Part shown: in pieces, positions 41,070 through 50,398 of the stretch | Position numbering within the stretch: position 1 is the stretch's first letter | Layout of the letters: each line of letters opens with the position of its first letter | DNA from: Sporomusa silvacetica DSM 10669 | Lineage (GTDB): Bacteria; Bacillota; Negativicutes; Sporomusales; Sporomusaceae | Length of the DNA stretch: 64,000 nt | Direction: 5' to 3' | NCBI RefSeq assembly: GCF_002257705.1 | Contig: NZ_LSLK01000017.1 | Location: 3,705-67,704 of the forward strand | Notes under the pieces: generated by a model | The model's database searches: none | What the model saw: the letters and a program-made list of their open reading frames with translations, nothing else | Told to the model about the DNA's origin: nothing | Program-made: the position numbers and the translations under genes

Positions 41070-41212
41070 CATCAAGAGTGGTGGAGGGACTGGCCCAATG
41101 AAACCGCGGCAACCATTTAGCATATTTATGTTAAAAACGGTGCCAATTCCGGCGGTAAAACCGCGAGATGGGAGTGAAAAATCACACCTCCCTTGCGGGA
41201 GTTCTTTTTTTA
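41068..41212 (+). promoter_or_regulatory. SAM-I (S-box) riboswitch of metK
   Basis: The S-box core is plain: CTCATCAAGAGTGGTGGAGG, GACTGGCCC, GAAACCGCGGCAACC, GGTGCCAATTCC and the closing GATGGGAG. CTCCC-TTGC-GGGAG with a T-run (41188-41211) is the terminator. The GGGAG of the P1 3' strand can pair with the terminator's CTCCC, giving the expected antiterminator. SAM should turn metK off. Confidence 0.96.
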
Positions 41213-41244
41213 GTAACCTAGTTAGGATTAGGAGGAATACTATT

Positions 41245-42435
41245 TTGACCAAAAAACGTGTACTGTTTACATCTGAGTCTGTAACGGAAGGCCATCCTGA
41301 TAAAATTGCTGATCAAATTTCCGACAGTGTGCTTGACGCTATTATAGCCAAGGATCCTGAGGCCCGAGTAGCCTGCGAAACATTAGTTACCACTGGGATC
41401 GTACACGTAGTAGGCGAAATCAGCACTAAGTGCTATGTTGACATTCCCAAAATTGTGCGTGAGACCATTAAGAGTATCGGTTACACCCGTGCCAAGTATG
41501 GTTTTGATGGTGAAACCTGCGGTGTCCTAATTTCCATTGACGAACAGTCGGTTGATATTGCTTTGGGTGTGGACAAGGCACTTGAGGCTAAGCAAGGTGA
41601 GATAGATGCCATTGGTGCTATTGGCGCCGGTGACCAAGGCATGATGTTTGGTTACGCTACTAATGAAACTCCGGAATTTATGCCGTTACCTATTGCCTTA
41701 GCACATAAAATGGCACGACGCTTGTCAGAAGTTCGTAAAAATGGCGACCTGAATTATTTGCGTCCTGACGGTAAAACGCAAGTCACTGTTGAATATGAAG
41801 ATGGCAAACCAGTGCGTGTTGACACAATCGTAATTTCAACCCAGCATAGCCCTGACGTCGACCGTGAGACTATTGAAAAAGACCTTATCGCTAAAGTAAT
41901 CATTCCTATAGTTCCAGGAGAATTATTGGATGCTAATACTAAATACTATATTAACCCGACTGGCCGGTTTGTAGTGGGTGGACCGCAAGGCGATTCTGGT
42001 TTAACCGGACGTAAAATAATAGTTGATACCTATGGCGGTATGGCGCGTCATGGCGGCGGTGCTTTTTCGGGTAAAGATCCCACAAAAGTTGATAGGTCTG
42101 CTGCCTATGCTGCCCGCTATGTTGCTAAGAACGTAGTTGCTGCAGGACTAGCCGATAAATGTGAAATTCAATTGGCTTACGCCATCGGTATCGCGCGGCC
42201 AGTATCTGTTATGGTAGAAACTTTTGGAACTAATAAAATTGCAGACAATAAAATCGTTGAACTTATCAACAAGCATTTTGACTTACGGCCTGCTGGGATA
42301 ATCAAGTCGCTTGATCTTAGGCGACCTCTTTATCGCCAAACAGCCGCCTACGGTCACTTTGGCCGTACTGACGTAGATTTGCCTTGGGAACATACTGATA
42401 AAGCTGAACTTCTTCGCAAAGAGGCCAATATCTAA
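41245..42435 (+). CDS. metK: S-adenosylmethionine synthetase
   Basis: A 396-aa enzyme forming SAM from methionine and ATP. The FTSESVTEGHPDKIADQISD start, GAGDQGMMFGYA (ATP loop), and the P-loop-like GGGAFSGKDPTKVDRSAAYA are intact. The start is TTG at 41245 with GGAGG nine bases upstream; the frame upstream crosses the riboswitch and is not translated. It is regulated by its SAM-I riboswitch and is probably monocistronic. Confidence 0.97.
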   Translation: MTKKRVLFTSESVTEGHPDKIADQISDSVLDAIIAKDPEARVACETLVTTGIVHVVGEISTKCYVDIPKIVRETIKSIGYTRAKYGFDGETCGVLISIDEQSVDIALGVDKALEAKQGEIDAIGAIGAGDQGMMFGYATNETPEFMPLPIALAHKMARRLSEVRKNGDLNYLRPDGKTQVTVEYEDGKPVRVDTIVISTQHSPDVDRETIEKDLIAKVIIPIVPGELLDANTKYYINPTGRFVVGGPQGDSGLTGRKIIVDTYGGMARHGGGAFSGKDPTKVDRSAAYAARYVAKNVVAAGLADKCEIQLAYAIGIARPVSVMVETFGTNKIADNKIVELINKHFDLRPAGIIKSLDLRRPLYRQTAAYGHFGRTDVDLPWEHTDKAELLRKEANI

Positions 42436-42541
42436 AGTGACCTGAGCGCAACTTTGGGACAGCGGATAAACTTATTAATTGATAACCAATGGTAATACTA
42501 ATATTGCTGGACATTTAATTCAGTAATAAGGAGGTATTCTA

Positions 42542-42766
42542 TTGGTTACTCAGAAAAATACCACACAATCTGTTTACCATGTTGGCGGCATCAAAGGCGA
42601 CCACTGCCGGGACCGTATTGAACATACGTTGTCCCATCTTCAGGGCGTTGCTTCAGTTAAGGTGGATATGGCTTCCAAGCAAGTTGCAGTTAGCCACGAT
42701 GAATCGTTAACTTCTAGCGGAATTGAAGAGACACTACAATCACTTGGCTATTCGGTTCAAGGTTAG
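42542..42766 (+). CDS. Heavy-metal-associated (HMA) domain-like protein with degenerate metal site
   Basis: A 74-aa single-domain protein with the ferredoxin-like HMA pattern. Where CopZ-type proteins have MxCxxC, this one has IKGDHC, so the first cysteine is replaced by glycine and only C20-like remains. The helix RDRIEHTLSHLQGVASVKVDM and end EETLQSLGYSV fit the fold well. Metal binding through one cysteine plus the histidine is possible but unproven. TTG at 42542 follows AAGGAGG at seven bases. Confidence 0.8.
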   Translation: MVTQKNTTQSVYHVGGIKGDHCRDRIEHTLSHLQGVASVKVDMASKQVAVSHDESLTSSGIEETLQSLGYSVQG

Positions 42767-42776
42767 GGATAAGCAA

Positions 42777-42905
42777 ATGAAGCTTCATTTTTCTCCGCAA
42801 AGAAGGAAACGGGTTAAACGTTTTTTTAAACGTTTGCCAATGGACACCGGTCTTGATTGGGAAATGGCCGCTCATTACCATGAAAAACCGGTAGCAGGTA
42901 TTTGA
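42777..42905 (+). CDS. Small basic protein of unknown function (42 aa)
   Basis: A 42-codon ORF ten bases after the HMA-like gene, with AGGGAT as a modest ribosome site. The N-terminal half is strongly basic (KLHFSPQRRKRVKRFFKRLP); the second half has MDTGLDWEMAAHYHEKPVAGI. No homologue is recognised. The close spacing and the terminator 30 bases after its stop make a two-gene unit plausible. It may still be non-coding. Confidence 0.45.
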   Translation: MKLHFSPQRRKRVKRFFKRLPMDTGLDWEMAAHYHEKPVAGI

Positions 42906-42937
42906 TAGATAAAAGCGAATATATACTTTTAGCTAAA

Positions 42938-42968
42938 AAGGGGACTGAACAAGTCCCCTTCTCTTTAT
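42938..42968 (+). terminator. Terminator ahead of priA
   Basis: AAGGGGACT, GAACA, AGTCCCCTT, then CTCTTTAT. A perfect 9-bp stem. Confidence 0.75.
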
Positions 42969-43001
42969 CCAATAAAGAAAATGATACTTTAGGTGAAAAA
43001 A

Positions 43002-45422
43002 ATGTCAAATACCGCCCAGATAATTGTAAATATTCCTACTCGCAGCATTACTAAGCCTTTTTCCTATCTTATTCCCGCCCACTTGTCATTTGCTGATATA
43101 GGTTGGCGCGTGCTGGTGCCATTTGGTAATAGAAAGGTAGAGGGATTTATTGTCGGTTTAGAGGCTGAAAGCATCCCCGGTTTAAAATCCATTCTTGATG
43201 TTCTAGATGACTATCCTTGGTTTGATAACAACATGTTAGAAACTGCCAAATGGCTAAGTAACTATTACCTATGCTCTTTGGCTGAAGCTATGCGGTTATT
43301 TATTCCAGGGCAATCAGGCATCAAAACTCAAAAAGCATATCAAGTACCGCTTACGCTTGATTGGGAGTATACCAAAGCTTTACTACGTGATAAACCAGAA
43401 GAATATCATACAATACTCACCTACATCTATGAGCACGGTCCGGTCACATTGACCGACCTTGCTAAAAGATTCACCAGTATTGAGGGCATGATAAAATTCT
43501 GCATACAGCACAAGCTAATCGTAACTGCTGATACGGTCAGTAAGCGTGGCAAGGCTAACTCAACAATGCTTATTAAGCTGGCCGTAAGCAAGGAAGTCGC
43601 TGCTCAAATTGAAGCAACGCTGCCTAAATCTAAAACTGCCCAACGGCGTTTGCTCCAGGCGCTATTACCTACGCAAGAACTTACTGCAGTTCAGCTTCGC
43701 AGTCTGGCTATTACCCAAGCTACTGTGAAAAAACTAGCTGAACAAGGTCTTATTATTATCTGCAGCGTGCCGGTATTTCGTAATAGCTATGCTGGAGCTC
43801 AGCCCAAAGCTGCTGAATTGACCTTGACCACAGAGCAGTTACAGGCTTTAGAGCAAATTATTCCAGCGATAAATGACAGTATTTATAAATCCTTTTTAAT
43901 TCATGGTGTTACCGGTAGTGGTAAAACGCAGGTTTATATCAATGCAGTAGCTGAAGCGCGGCGTCTTGACCGTCAAGCTATAGTCTTGGTACCGGAAATA
44001 GCTTTAACAAGCCAGATTGTCGCTCGTTTCCGAGCGGCCTTTGGTGATGACGTAGTCGTTATGCATAGCAAGCTTTCAGTAGGTGAACGGTATGATGCCT
44101 GGCGGCGACTACATGCAGGACAGGCCGGCATTGTCATTGGCGCCCGATCAGCATTGTTTGCGCCAGTTAGTCAGTTAGGCCTTATTATCATTGATGAAGA
44201 ACACGAGTTTACCTATAAGCAGGAGGAAACACCCCGTTATCACGCCCGAGAGGTGGCGTCAGCCAGAGCTAAACTTGCTGGAGCTACTGTACTACTTGGC
44301 AGTGCGACACCTGCTATTGAAACCTATTACCAGGCATTGCAGGGAGAGCACAAATTGCTGCCTATGAATAAACGGGTGGACGATATACCGATGCCAGCAG
44401 TTACGATTGTCGATATGAGGCAAGAACTGGCACAAGGTCGCCGTAGTGTCATTTCACTACCTTTGCAGACCATGTTAACCGAAATCTTAGCCAAGAAAGA
44501 ACAGGCTATTATTCTGCTTAACCGTCGCGGCTACTCAACATTTGTCCTGTGCCGTGAGTGTGGTCATGTCCTTAAATGTAACCACTGCGACATCTCACTT
44601 GTCTACCATGCTCCCACTAGTATCTTGCGCTGCCATTATTGTCAAGAACGCCATGCAGTACCAGACGTTTGTCCTGAATGCGGCAGTCGGTACATCCGTT
44701 ATTTTGGTGCTGGCACCCAGAAGGTGGAAGAAGCGCTGGAAGGGTTATTCCCATTAGCCAGAATTGTACGTATGGATCAAGATACTACCCGTGGAAAGCT
44801 GGCCCATGACAAGATTCTCGCTGCTTTTGCTGCCGGTTCGTATGACATTCTCCTAGGTACACAAATGGTGGCTAAAGGTCATGATATTCCCAATGTAACG
44901 GCAGTTGGTATTATTTCAGCAGATACAGCGCTCAACTTGCCTGACTTTCGCGCAGCAGAAAAAACCTTTGCACTCCTGACGCAAGCCGCGGGGAGAGCCG
45001 GACGTGGCAGTAAACCAGGACGAGTAGTCATGCAGACATATAATCCAGAGCACTATGCGATTACTGCCGGTGCAGAGCATAATTATCAGGAATTTTATCA
45101 ACAAGAACTGGGTTTTCGCCAGCAATTAGGTTACCCGCCCTATGCGAATCTGATAAAAGTAACGGTACAAGCTAATGACGAAACCATAGTTCACCGCCAG
45201 GCTAACCAATTAGCAGCAGAACTTTCGCAGTCATTGGCTATGGCAGGCACTGCCATTATTGGACCGTTTCCAGCTGCGGTAAATAAAGTTAAGGATATCT
45301 TCCGGGTGAATATTCTCATTAAAACTAAAGATTTGCCTACAATAACTAAACAAATTAGCATGATGAGTATGGTTAATCAAAAAAATATTATTATCGATAT
45401 TGACCCCATTAATGTTCTTTAG
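43002..45422 (+). CDS. priA: Primosomal replication-restart helicase PriA
   Basis: An 806-aa superfamily 2 helicase that reloads the replisome at stalled forks. The N-terminal 3'-DNA-binding domain is followed by Walker A GVTGSGKT (about residues 302-309), Walker B IIDEEHEF, and the zinc-binding insert with CRECGH, CNHC, CHYC and CPECGS. The GTQMVAKGHDIPNVTAVG motif is intact. ATG 43002 is chosen over GTG 42993, which overlaps the AGGTG ribosome site. It begins priA-def-fmt-DUF116-rsmB-rlmN. Confidence 0.96.
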   Translation: MSNTAQIIVNIPTRSITKPFSYLIPAHLSFADIGWRVLVPFGNRKVEGFIVGLEAESIPGLKSILDVLDDYPWFDNNMLETAKWLSNYYLCSLAEAMRLFIPGQSGIKTQKAYQVPLTLDWEYTKALLRDKPEEYHTILTYIYEHGPVTLTDLAKRFTSIEGMIKFCIQHKLIVTADTVSKRGKANSTMLIKLAVSKEVAAQIEATLPKSKTAQRRLLQALLPTQELTAVQLRSLAITQATVKKLAEQGLIIICSVPVFRNSYAGAQPKAAELTLTTEQLQALEQIIPAINDSIYKSFLIHGVTGSGKTQVYINAVAEARRLDRQAIVLVPEIALTSQIVARFRAAFGDDVVVMHSKLSVGERYDAWRRLHAGQAGIVIGARSALFAPVSQLGLIIIDEEHEFTYKQEETPRYHAREVASARAKLAGATVLLGSATPAIETYYQALQGEHKLLPMNKRVDDIPMPAVTIVDMRQELAQGRRSVISLPLQTMLTEILAKKEQAIILLNRRGYSTFVLCRECGHVLKCNHCDISLVYHAPTSILRCHYCQERHAVPDVCPECGSRYIRYFGAGTQKVEEALEGLFPLARIVRMDQDTTRGKLAHDKILAAFAAGSYDILLGTQMVAKGHDIPNVTAVGIISADTALNLPDFRAAEKTFALLTQAAGRAGRGSKPGRVVMQTYNPEHYAITAGAEHNYQEFYQQELGFRQQLGYPPYANLIKVTVQANDETIVHRQANQLAAELSQSLAMAGTAIIGPFPAAVNKVKDIFRVNILIKTKDLPTITKQISMMSMVNQKNIIIDIDPINVL

Positions 45423-45501
45423 TCTAGAGGAACTACTTTTATGATGAGCTAATCTATGGTAAAATTTTTTTGACGGTCTGATAGGTAAGGAGGAACACAC
45501 A

Positions 45502-45954
45502 ATGCCAGTAATGGAAATTAGAAAAGCAGGTGACAGGGTTTTAAAAGAAATTGCTGCACCTGTTGAAAAGATTGATCGCAAAATCAAACACTTGCTTGAT
45601 GATATGGCTGAAACCATGTACGCTGCAGATGGTGTAGGGCTAGCCGCACCGCAGGTTGGTGCTTCTCTACAGCTAGTCGTCATTGATGTTGGCGAGGGTA
45701 TTATCGAGCTTATTAATCCTAAAATTGTTGCCTGCGAAGGCTGTGAAATTGCTACTGAAGGCTGTTTAAGTGTGCCCGGTATGTTTGGTGAGGTTGAAAG
45801 ATACGCTACCGTAACAGTGGAAGCGCAAAATAGAGCTGGTAAAATGTTTCGGATTAGCGGCTCAGGTCTGTTGGCGCGGGCGTTGCAGCATGAAACAGAT
45901 CATCTTAAAGGTATTTTGTTCATTGAACTGGCTAAAACCATACACAAGGGGTAG
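45502..45954 (+). CDS. def: Peptide deformylase
   Basis: A 150-aa iron/zinc hydrolase that removes the formyl group from nascent N-termini. The three motifs are present: GVGLAAPQVG, EGCLSVPG with metal ligand C88, and HETDH (130-134) with both histidines and the catalytic glutamate. The ATG follows AAGGAGG. fmt starts four bases after the stop, the usual pairing. Confidence 0.96.
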   Translation: MPVMEIRKAGDRVLKEIAAPVEKIDRKIKHLLDDMAETMYAADGVGLAAPQVGASLQLVVIDVGEGIIELINPKIVACEGCEIATEGCLSVPGMFGEVERYATVTVEAQNRAGKMFRISGSGLLARALQHETDHLKGILFIELAKTIHKG

Positions 45955-45958
45955 TTAG

Positions 45959-46900
45959 ATGAAAAAATTACGTACAATATTTATGGGAACACCTGATTTT
46001 GCGGTACCTTGTTTAGATATGCTGGTTAGGGAGGGCTATCCCGTAGCCGCAGTTGTCACCCAGCCTGATCGTCCCAAGGGACGCGGTCAGAAACTAGCCT
46101 ATTCGCCGGTTAAAGAAGCGGCTTTACACTATAATCTTCCCATCTTACAGCCTGACAACATTAAAAACGATGAATTTTATAACCAGATTGCCGCTATTCA
46201 ACCTGATATTATTATTGTTATCGCTTTTGGCCAGTTGCTGCCCCAAAGGCTCTTAGGCTTACCACTTCATGGCTGTATTAACGTGCATGCCTCGCTTTTA
46301 CCTAAATATCGCGGATCAGCACCTATCCACTGGGCCATAATCAATGGAGAACCAATGAGCGGTATTACTACTATGTATATGGATGTTGGCATGGATACCG
46401 GTGATATGATCATAAAAGCCGAAACACCAATATTACCACTTGATACCACCGGCAGTCTTCACGACAAATTACAAGACTTAGGTGCAGCTGTACTAGCAGA
46501 TACCTTGCAACAAATAGCAGCTGGCAATGCACCACGCGTACGTCAAAATGATGTTGAGGCAACTTATGCGCCGCTGCTTTGCCGCAGCACGGAACGCCTC
46601 GACTGGCACCAACCTGCAGTAGCTATCCATAACTTAGTACGCGGACTGAATCCCTGGCCGGGAGCCTACTGCAAATACCAAAATAAATCACTAAAAATAT
46701 GGCAGACTAGAGTATATAACGAATCAACACCATGTGCTCAGCCAGGACAAGTTGTACAGCTCACCAAAGAAGGGCTGGTTGTTGAAACTGGTAAAGGAAT
46801 AATTGAGTTGCTGGAAGTACAGCCTGAATCCAAACGGCGAATGAAGGCGAACGACTTTGTTTGTGGCTACTCCCTTACAACAGGTAATATGCTAGAATGA
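45959..46900 (+). CDS. fmt: Methionyl-tRNA formyltransferase
   Basis: A 313-aa enzyme that formylates initiator Met-tRNA with 10-formyltetrahydrofolate. FMGTPDFAVPCLDML at the N-terminus, the catalytic block HASLLPKYRGSAPIHWA with N, H and D (TGDM) residues, and the C-terminal OB-like domain (LNPWPGAYC) are all there. It is paired with def and followed by the DUF116 gene after 13 bases. Confidence 0.96.
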   Translation: MKKLRTIFMGTPDFAVPCLDMLVREGYPVAAVVTQPDRPKGRGQKLAYSPVKEAALHYNLPILQPDNIKNDEFYNQIAAIQPDIIIVIAFGQLLPQRLLGLPLHGCINVHASLLPKYRGSAPIHWAIINGEPMSGITTMYMDVGMDTGDMIIKAETPILPLDTTGSLHDKLQDLGAAVLADTLQQIAAGNAPRVRQNDVEATYAPLLCRSTERLDWHQPAVAIHNLVRGLNPWPGAYCKYQNKSLKIWQTRVYNESTPCAQPGQVVQLTKEGLVVETGKGIIELLEVQPESKRRMKANDFVCGYSLTTGNMLE

Positions 46901-46913
46901 GAAGGTATTAGGG

Positions 46914-47687
46914 ATGATTGAAATAATGCACAGACCTCGTAAACGTTTGTTTCTAACACTAATTCTTGTTAGTTTATTCCTGGCAACTGTATCAAGTTAC
47001 GGTATATGGGTCGTCAGTCTGCCAGGGTTAGCAAATATCAGTGCCTACTTACCGCTGATGCTGGGTATGGTTTTAGCAGCCGTTATTTTAGCGATTACCT
47101 GTGGTGTTGGCGGTATTATTTTGGCTATTTTAGGATTTAGGACACTGGGAATTTTTCAAGGTCTAGCATGGTCAGCGATTAACCTGCTATTCCCAGTGGC
47201 AATTTCCCTTGGTAAGCTGTTTGATGTGGATAAGGAACGGGTTGAACGTTCCTTTATTGAAGTAAGCAACCATTTAATCAAGCAAAAAAAAGTAATGGTG
47301 CAACCGTCTAAGCTGCTGGTTATGACACCACATTGCTTACAACACGAGACCTGTCCTTATAAAATTACGCGCGACGTATCAAATTGTCATCACTGTGGGC
47401 AGTGCCAGATCGGCGACTTAGTGACACTTGCTGAAACCTACGGTGTTCATTTGGCAGTGGTAACTGGCGGTACGTTAGCACGCAAGGTAATAAAGACCAT
47501 CCGTCCTCAAGCCGTACTGGCTATTGCCTGTGAACGCGATCTTACGAGCGGTATTCAGGATGTTTTTCCATTACCGGTAATTGGCGTGCTCAATGAACGA
47601 CCATTTGGTCCTTGCTGTAATACACGCGTTAATCTTGCTAAGGTGGAAGCAGCTATCCAAAGCTTTTTACCCCAACAGAAAGATTAA
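46914..47687 (+). CDS. DUF116 domain membrane protein with cysteine cluster
   Basis: A 257-aa protein with three N-terminal membrane helices (to about residue 100) and a soluble DUF116 domain carrying HCLQHETCPYKIT, CHHCGQCQIGD, VTGGTLARK and GPCCNT. The cysteine pattern could bind zinc or an iron-sulfur cluster. The function is unknown. It lies between fmt and rsmB, a position I associate with Negativicutes and some Clostridia. Its last codons belong to the first copy of a 94-base tandem duplication. Confidence 0.82.
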   Translation: MIEIMHRPRKRLFLTLILVSLFLATVSSYGIWVVSLPGLANISAYLPLMLGMVLAAVILAITCGVGGIILAILGFRTLGIFQGLAWSAINLLFPVAISLGKLFDVDKERVERSFIEVSNHLIKQKKVMVQPSKLLVMTPHCLQHETCPYKITRDVSNCHHCGQCQIGDLVTLAETYGVHLAVVTGGTLARKVIKTIRPQAVLAIACERDLTSGIQDVFPLPVIGVLNERPFGPCCNTRVNLAKVEAAIQSFLPQQKD

Positions 47688-47857
47688 CTTTCTTAAAAGC
47701 AGGATAAGGGCAACATCGGCTTTCGCTTTCGCCACAGGCTCGGCGCAAACCGTGTTTTCTATACCCCAACAGAAAGGTTAACTTTCTTAAAAGCAGGATA
47801 AGAGCAACATCGGCTTCCGCTTTCGCCAAAAGCTCGGCGAAAGCCGTGTTTTCTATA
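47670..47857 (+). repeat. Two tandem copies of a 94-base unit
   Basis: Copy 1 spans 47670-47763 and copy 2 spans 47764-47857, with a partial third start (CCCAACGATAA). They differ at a handful of positions. Each unit contains CCCCAACAGAAAG, TTAACTTTCTTAAAAGCAGG and a GCTTTCGCC/GGCGAAAGC-type stem with GTGTTTTCT after it. The first copy supplies the last five codons and the stop of the DUF116 gene, so the duplication arose from that gene end and its terminator. Confidence 0.9.
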
Positions 47858-47899
47858 CCCAACGATAATTCGAGAAAATAGTAGAGATGGTGCATTAAC

Positions 47900-49258
47900 A
47901 TGACTGATAAAATAGTAGACGCCCGGGAAATTGCTCTAAAAATACTGAATGATGTTGAAAATAATGCTGCTTATGCTAATATTGCCTTGGCAAAAGAGAT
48001 AAACCGTCAAACACTGCAAGGACATCTTTCTGATCAAGACCGGCGGTTTATTACGGAGCTAACATATGGAACTGTTAAAACTGGCGCTACTTTGGATTGG
48101 ATGCTCAGTTGCTATTTGAGTCGTCCGCTTGCCAAAGTAGCGCCTATTATTAGAAATATTTTGCGGCTAGGTATGTACCAGTTATTTTATCTTGAAAAAG
48201 TACCCGCGTCGGCAGCCTGCAATCAGGCTGTTGAATTGACAAAAAAATATGGCCATGCTGGTACGGTCAAATTTGTTAACGGCGTTTTGCGAAATGCTGC
48301 CCGCAGTCCGGAAAAAATCGTTTATCCAAACAGAGATAAACAACCTGTGAAATATCTTGCCCTTAAATACTTTCATCCGGAATGGCTTATTGAACGCTGG
48401 GTTAAACGCTTAGGAACTGCGGCCTGTGAAGAATTGTGTCAAACCAATAATACAGTACCGCCGCTTTCGGTTCGCACGAATACCATCAAAATAGATCGTG
48501 ACGCACTTTTGCTGCGTTTGGCAGGTGAGGGAGTAATCTGCCAAGAATCAAACTGGACGCCTGAAGGCATTGTCTGTTATGAACATCCAAGTCTTGCCAC
48601 CCTTACGTCCCTGCAAGAGGGATTATTTCAGGTTCAAGATGAAAGCTCTATGTTGGTAGCACATATTCTTGATCCTCAACCAGGCGAATTTATTATTGAT
48701 GCCTGTGGTGCTCCAGGTGGAAAAACTACCCATATCGCTGCTTTGATGAACAATACCGGTCAGGTTTTGTCTACAGATATTTATGAGCATAAATTAGCAC
48801 TAACCCGCGAAAACGCAGAGCGATTGGCATTAACAAACATTGAGACTAAGGCCTTGGATGCCGTTAATTTAGGTACTATGTATCCACTTGAGGCTGATAG
48901 AGTACTTGTAGATGCTCCGTGTTCAGGTCTTGGAGTACTACGGCGCAAACCGGATGCCCGTTGGCGCAAATCTGAGGAAATTTTGCACGATCTGCCTACC
49001 TTGCAGGCAGCTATCTTAGCAAGTGCTGCCCAGTGTGTAAAACCTGGTGGTGTATTAGTTTATAGCACCTGCACAACTGAACCTGGAGAAAACCAGGATA
49101 TTGTTAATGCCTTTTTACAGGCCAATCCTGCATTCACACTTGAAACTACCGGTCAATATCTGCCTGTAGCTAAAAGGTCTGAACCTATGATTCAATTGTG
49201 GCCACACACCGATGGTGTAGACGGATTCTTCATTGCCCGTATGATACGGCAAAAATAA
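47900..49258 (+). CDS. rsmB: 16S rRNA (cytosine-967-C5)-methyltransferase
   Basis: A 452-aa enzyme. The N-terminal NusB-like domain (DAREIALKILNDVENNAAYANIA) precedes the SAM-binding methyltransferase part with DACGAPGGKTTHIA, DAPCSGLGVLRRKPDARW and the catalytic cysteine in YSTCTTEPGENQ. The order fmt-DUF116-rsmB-rlmN is a variant of the Bacillus fmt-rsmB-rlmN set. ATG 47900 is used; the upstream ribosome site is weak (GAGATGG). Confidence 0.95.
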   Translation: MTDKIVDAREIALKILNDVENNAAYANIALAKEINRQTLQGHLSDQDRRFITELTYGTVKTGATLDWMLSCYLSRPLAKVAPIIRNILRLGMYQLFYLEKVPASAACNQAVELTKKYGHAGTVKFVNGVLRNAARSPEKIVYPNRDKQPVKYLALKYFHPEWLIERWVKRLGTAACEELCQTNNTVPPLSVRTNTIKIDRDALLLRLAGEGVICQESNWTPEGIVCYEHPSLATLTSLQEGLFQVQDESSMLVAHILDPQPGEFIIDACGAPGGKTTHIAALMNNTGQVLSTDIYEHKLALTRENAERLALTNIETKALDAVNLGTMYPLEADRVLVDAPCSGLGVLRRKPDARWRKSEEILHDLPTLQAAILASAAQCVKPGGVLVYSTCTTEPGENQDIVNAFLQANPAFTLETTGQYLPVAKRSEPMIQLWPHTDGVDGFFIARMIRQK

Positions 49259-49271
49259 GGCGGTAACAACC

Positions 49272-50336
49272 ATGACAACAAACTTAAAAACAGACTTATT
49301 CGGCTTGTTTGCCACCGAGATTGCCGAACAAATAAAACCGCTGGGTTTACAAGCATACCGGGGCAAGCAAATTGCTGAATGGTTGTATAAGCAGAATGTA
49401 CGCCAGTTTGAAGCAATGACCAACATAGCCAAAGAATGGCGTACTAGCTTGGATAATAGTTTTACGATTACCCAAGTTAGTCTCAAGGCGGCACAACACT
49501 CGGCCGATGGCCGGACGAGCAAATTTTTGCTGGCCTTTTCTGATGATATGGCTGTGGAGACTGTTCTCATGCGCCACTCCTATGGTAACAGTGTTTGCGT
49601 ATCTACCCAGGTAGGTTGCGCTATGGGGTGTTCTTTTTGCGCTTCAACGCTTAGTGGGCTGGTGCGAAATCTCACTGGCGGTGAAATTTTGGCGCAAGTA
49701 CTGTATATTACTGAGTTATTAAAACAGGAAGAACAAAAAGTTGACTCCATTGTTATTATGGGTTCAGGTGAACCGTTAGCCAACTATGACAATGTTTTGC
49801 GCTTTATCCGGCTTGTCCATGAAGTTTATTGTCTCAACTTGAGTTACCGCAATATCACGCTATCAACTTCAGGACTTGTCGCTCAAATTGATAAGCTTGC
49901 AGGTGAGGGATTACCAATCACATTATCAATTTCTTTACATGCACCTAATAACCCGCTTAGAACCAGGCTTATGCCTGTTAATGCACGTTATCCCCTCGAA
50001 CAGGTTTTGGCAGCCAGTGATCGTTACGCTGTCGCAACTGGTAGACGCGTCACCTTTGAATATATCTTGATTGCTGGTGTTAATGATGGGCCCGCACAAG
50101 CCAAAGAACTGATAACACTTCTTAGAGGACGGTTGGCAAACGTCAATCTAATTCCCATTAATGCGGTCCCCGAACGCGGTTTGCTTCGTCCTGCGGCCAG
50201 CGATATTATTAGATTTGAGAAACTCTTGCAAAAAGAACATTTCAATGTAACTGTCAGGCGAGAGATGGGCACCGATATTGCTGCTGCTTGCGGTCAACTG
50301 CGACACAAATTTGTTCGGATGGTTAGTTTTGACTAG
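49272..50336 (+). CDS. rlmN: Dual-specificity RNA methyltransferase RlmN (radical SAM)
   Basis: A 354-aa radical SAM enzyme that adds a C2-methyl to A2503 of 23S rRNA and to A37 of some tRNAs. The cluster ligands are C116, C120 and C123 in CAMGCSFC, and the second catalytic cysteine is C340 (AACGQLRHK). GSGEPLANYD and SLHAPNN are typical. ATG 49272 lies 13 bases after rsmB. The -35 box of the fhaA promoter overlaps its stop codon. Confidence 0.96.
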   Translation: MTTNLKTDLFGLFATEIAEQIKPLGLQAYRGKQIAEWLYKQNVRQFEAMTNIAKEWRTSLDNSFTITQVSLKAAQHSADGRTSKFLLAFSDDMAVETVLMRHSYGNSVCVSTQVGCAMGCSFCASTLSGLVRNLTGGEILAQVLYITELLKQEEQKVDSIVIMGSGEPLANYDNVLRFIRLVHEVYCLNLSYRNITLSTSGLVAQIDKLAGEGLPITLSISLHAPNNPLRTRLMPVNARYPLEQVLAASDRYAVATGRRVTFEYILIAGVNDGPAQAKELITLLRGRLANVNLIPINAVPERGLLRPAASDIIRFEKLLQKEHFNVTVRREMGTDIAAACGQLRHKFVRMVSFD

Positions 50337-50357
50337 ACTGCTAATATCGCGTATAAT
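50329..50357 (+). promoter_or_regulatory. Sigma-A promoter of the fhaA-kinase cluster
   Basis: TTGACT, 17 bases, TATAAT. This is a strong promoter directly ahead of the fhaA start. Confidence 0.85.
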
Positions 50358-50398
50358 AAAAAAGACTTAATTTATGCAGTTTAGCGGGAGTGTTTTAT

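Noticed and set aside
47653..47901. 82-codon minus-strand ORF with internal repeats
   Set aside because: It only reflects the 94-base tandem duplication read on the opposite strand.
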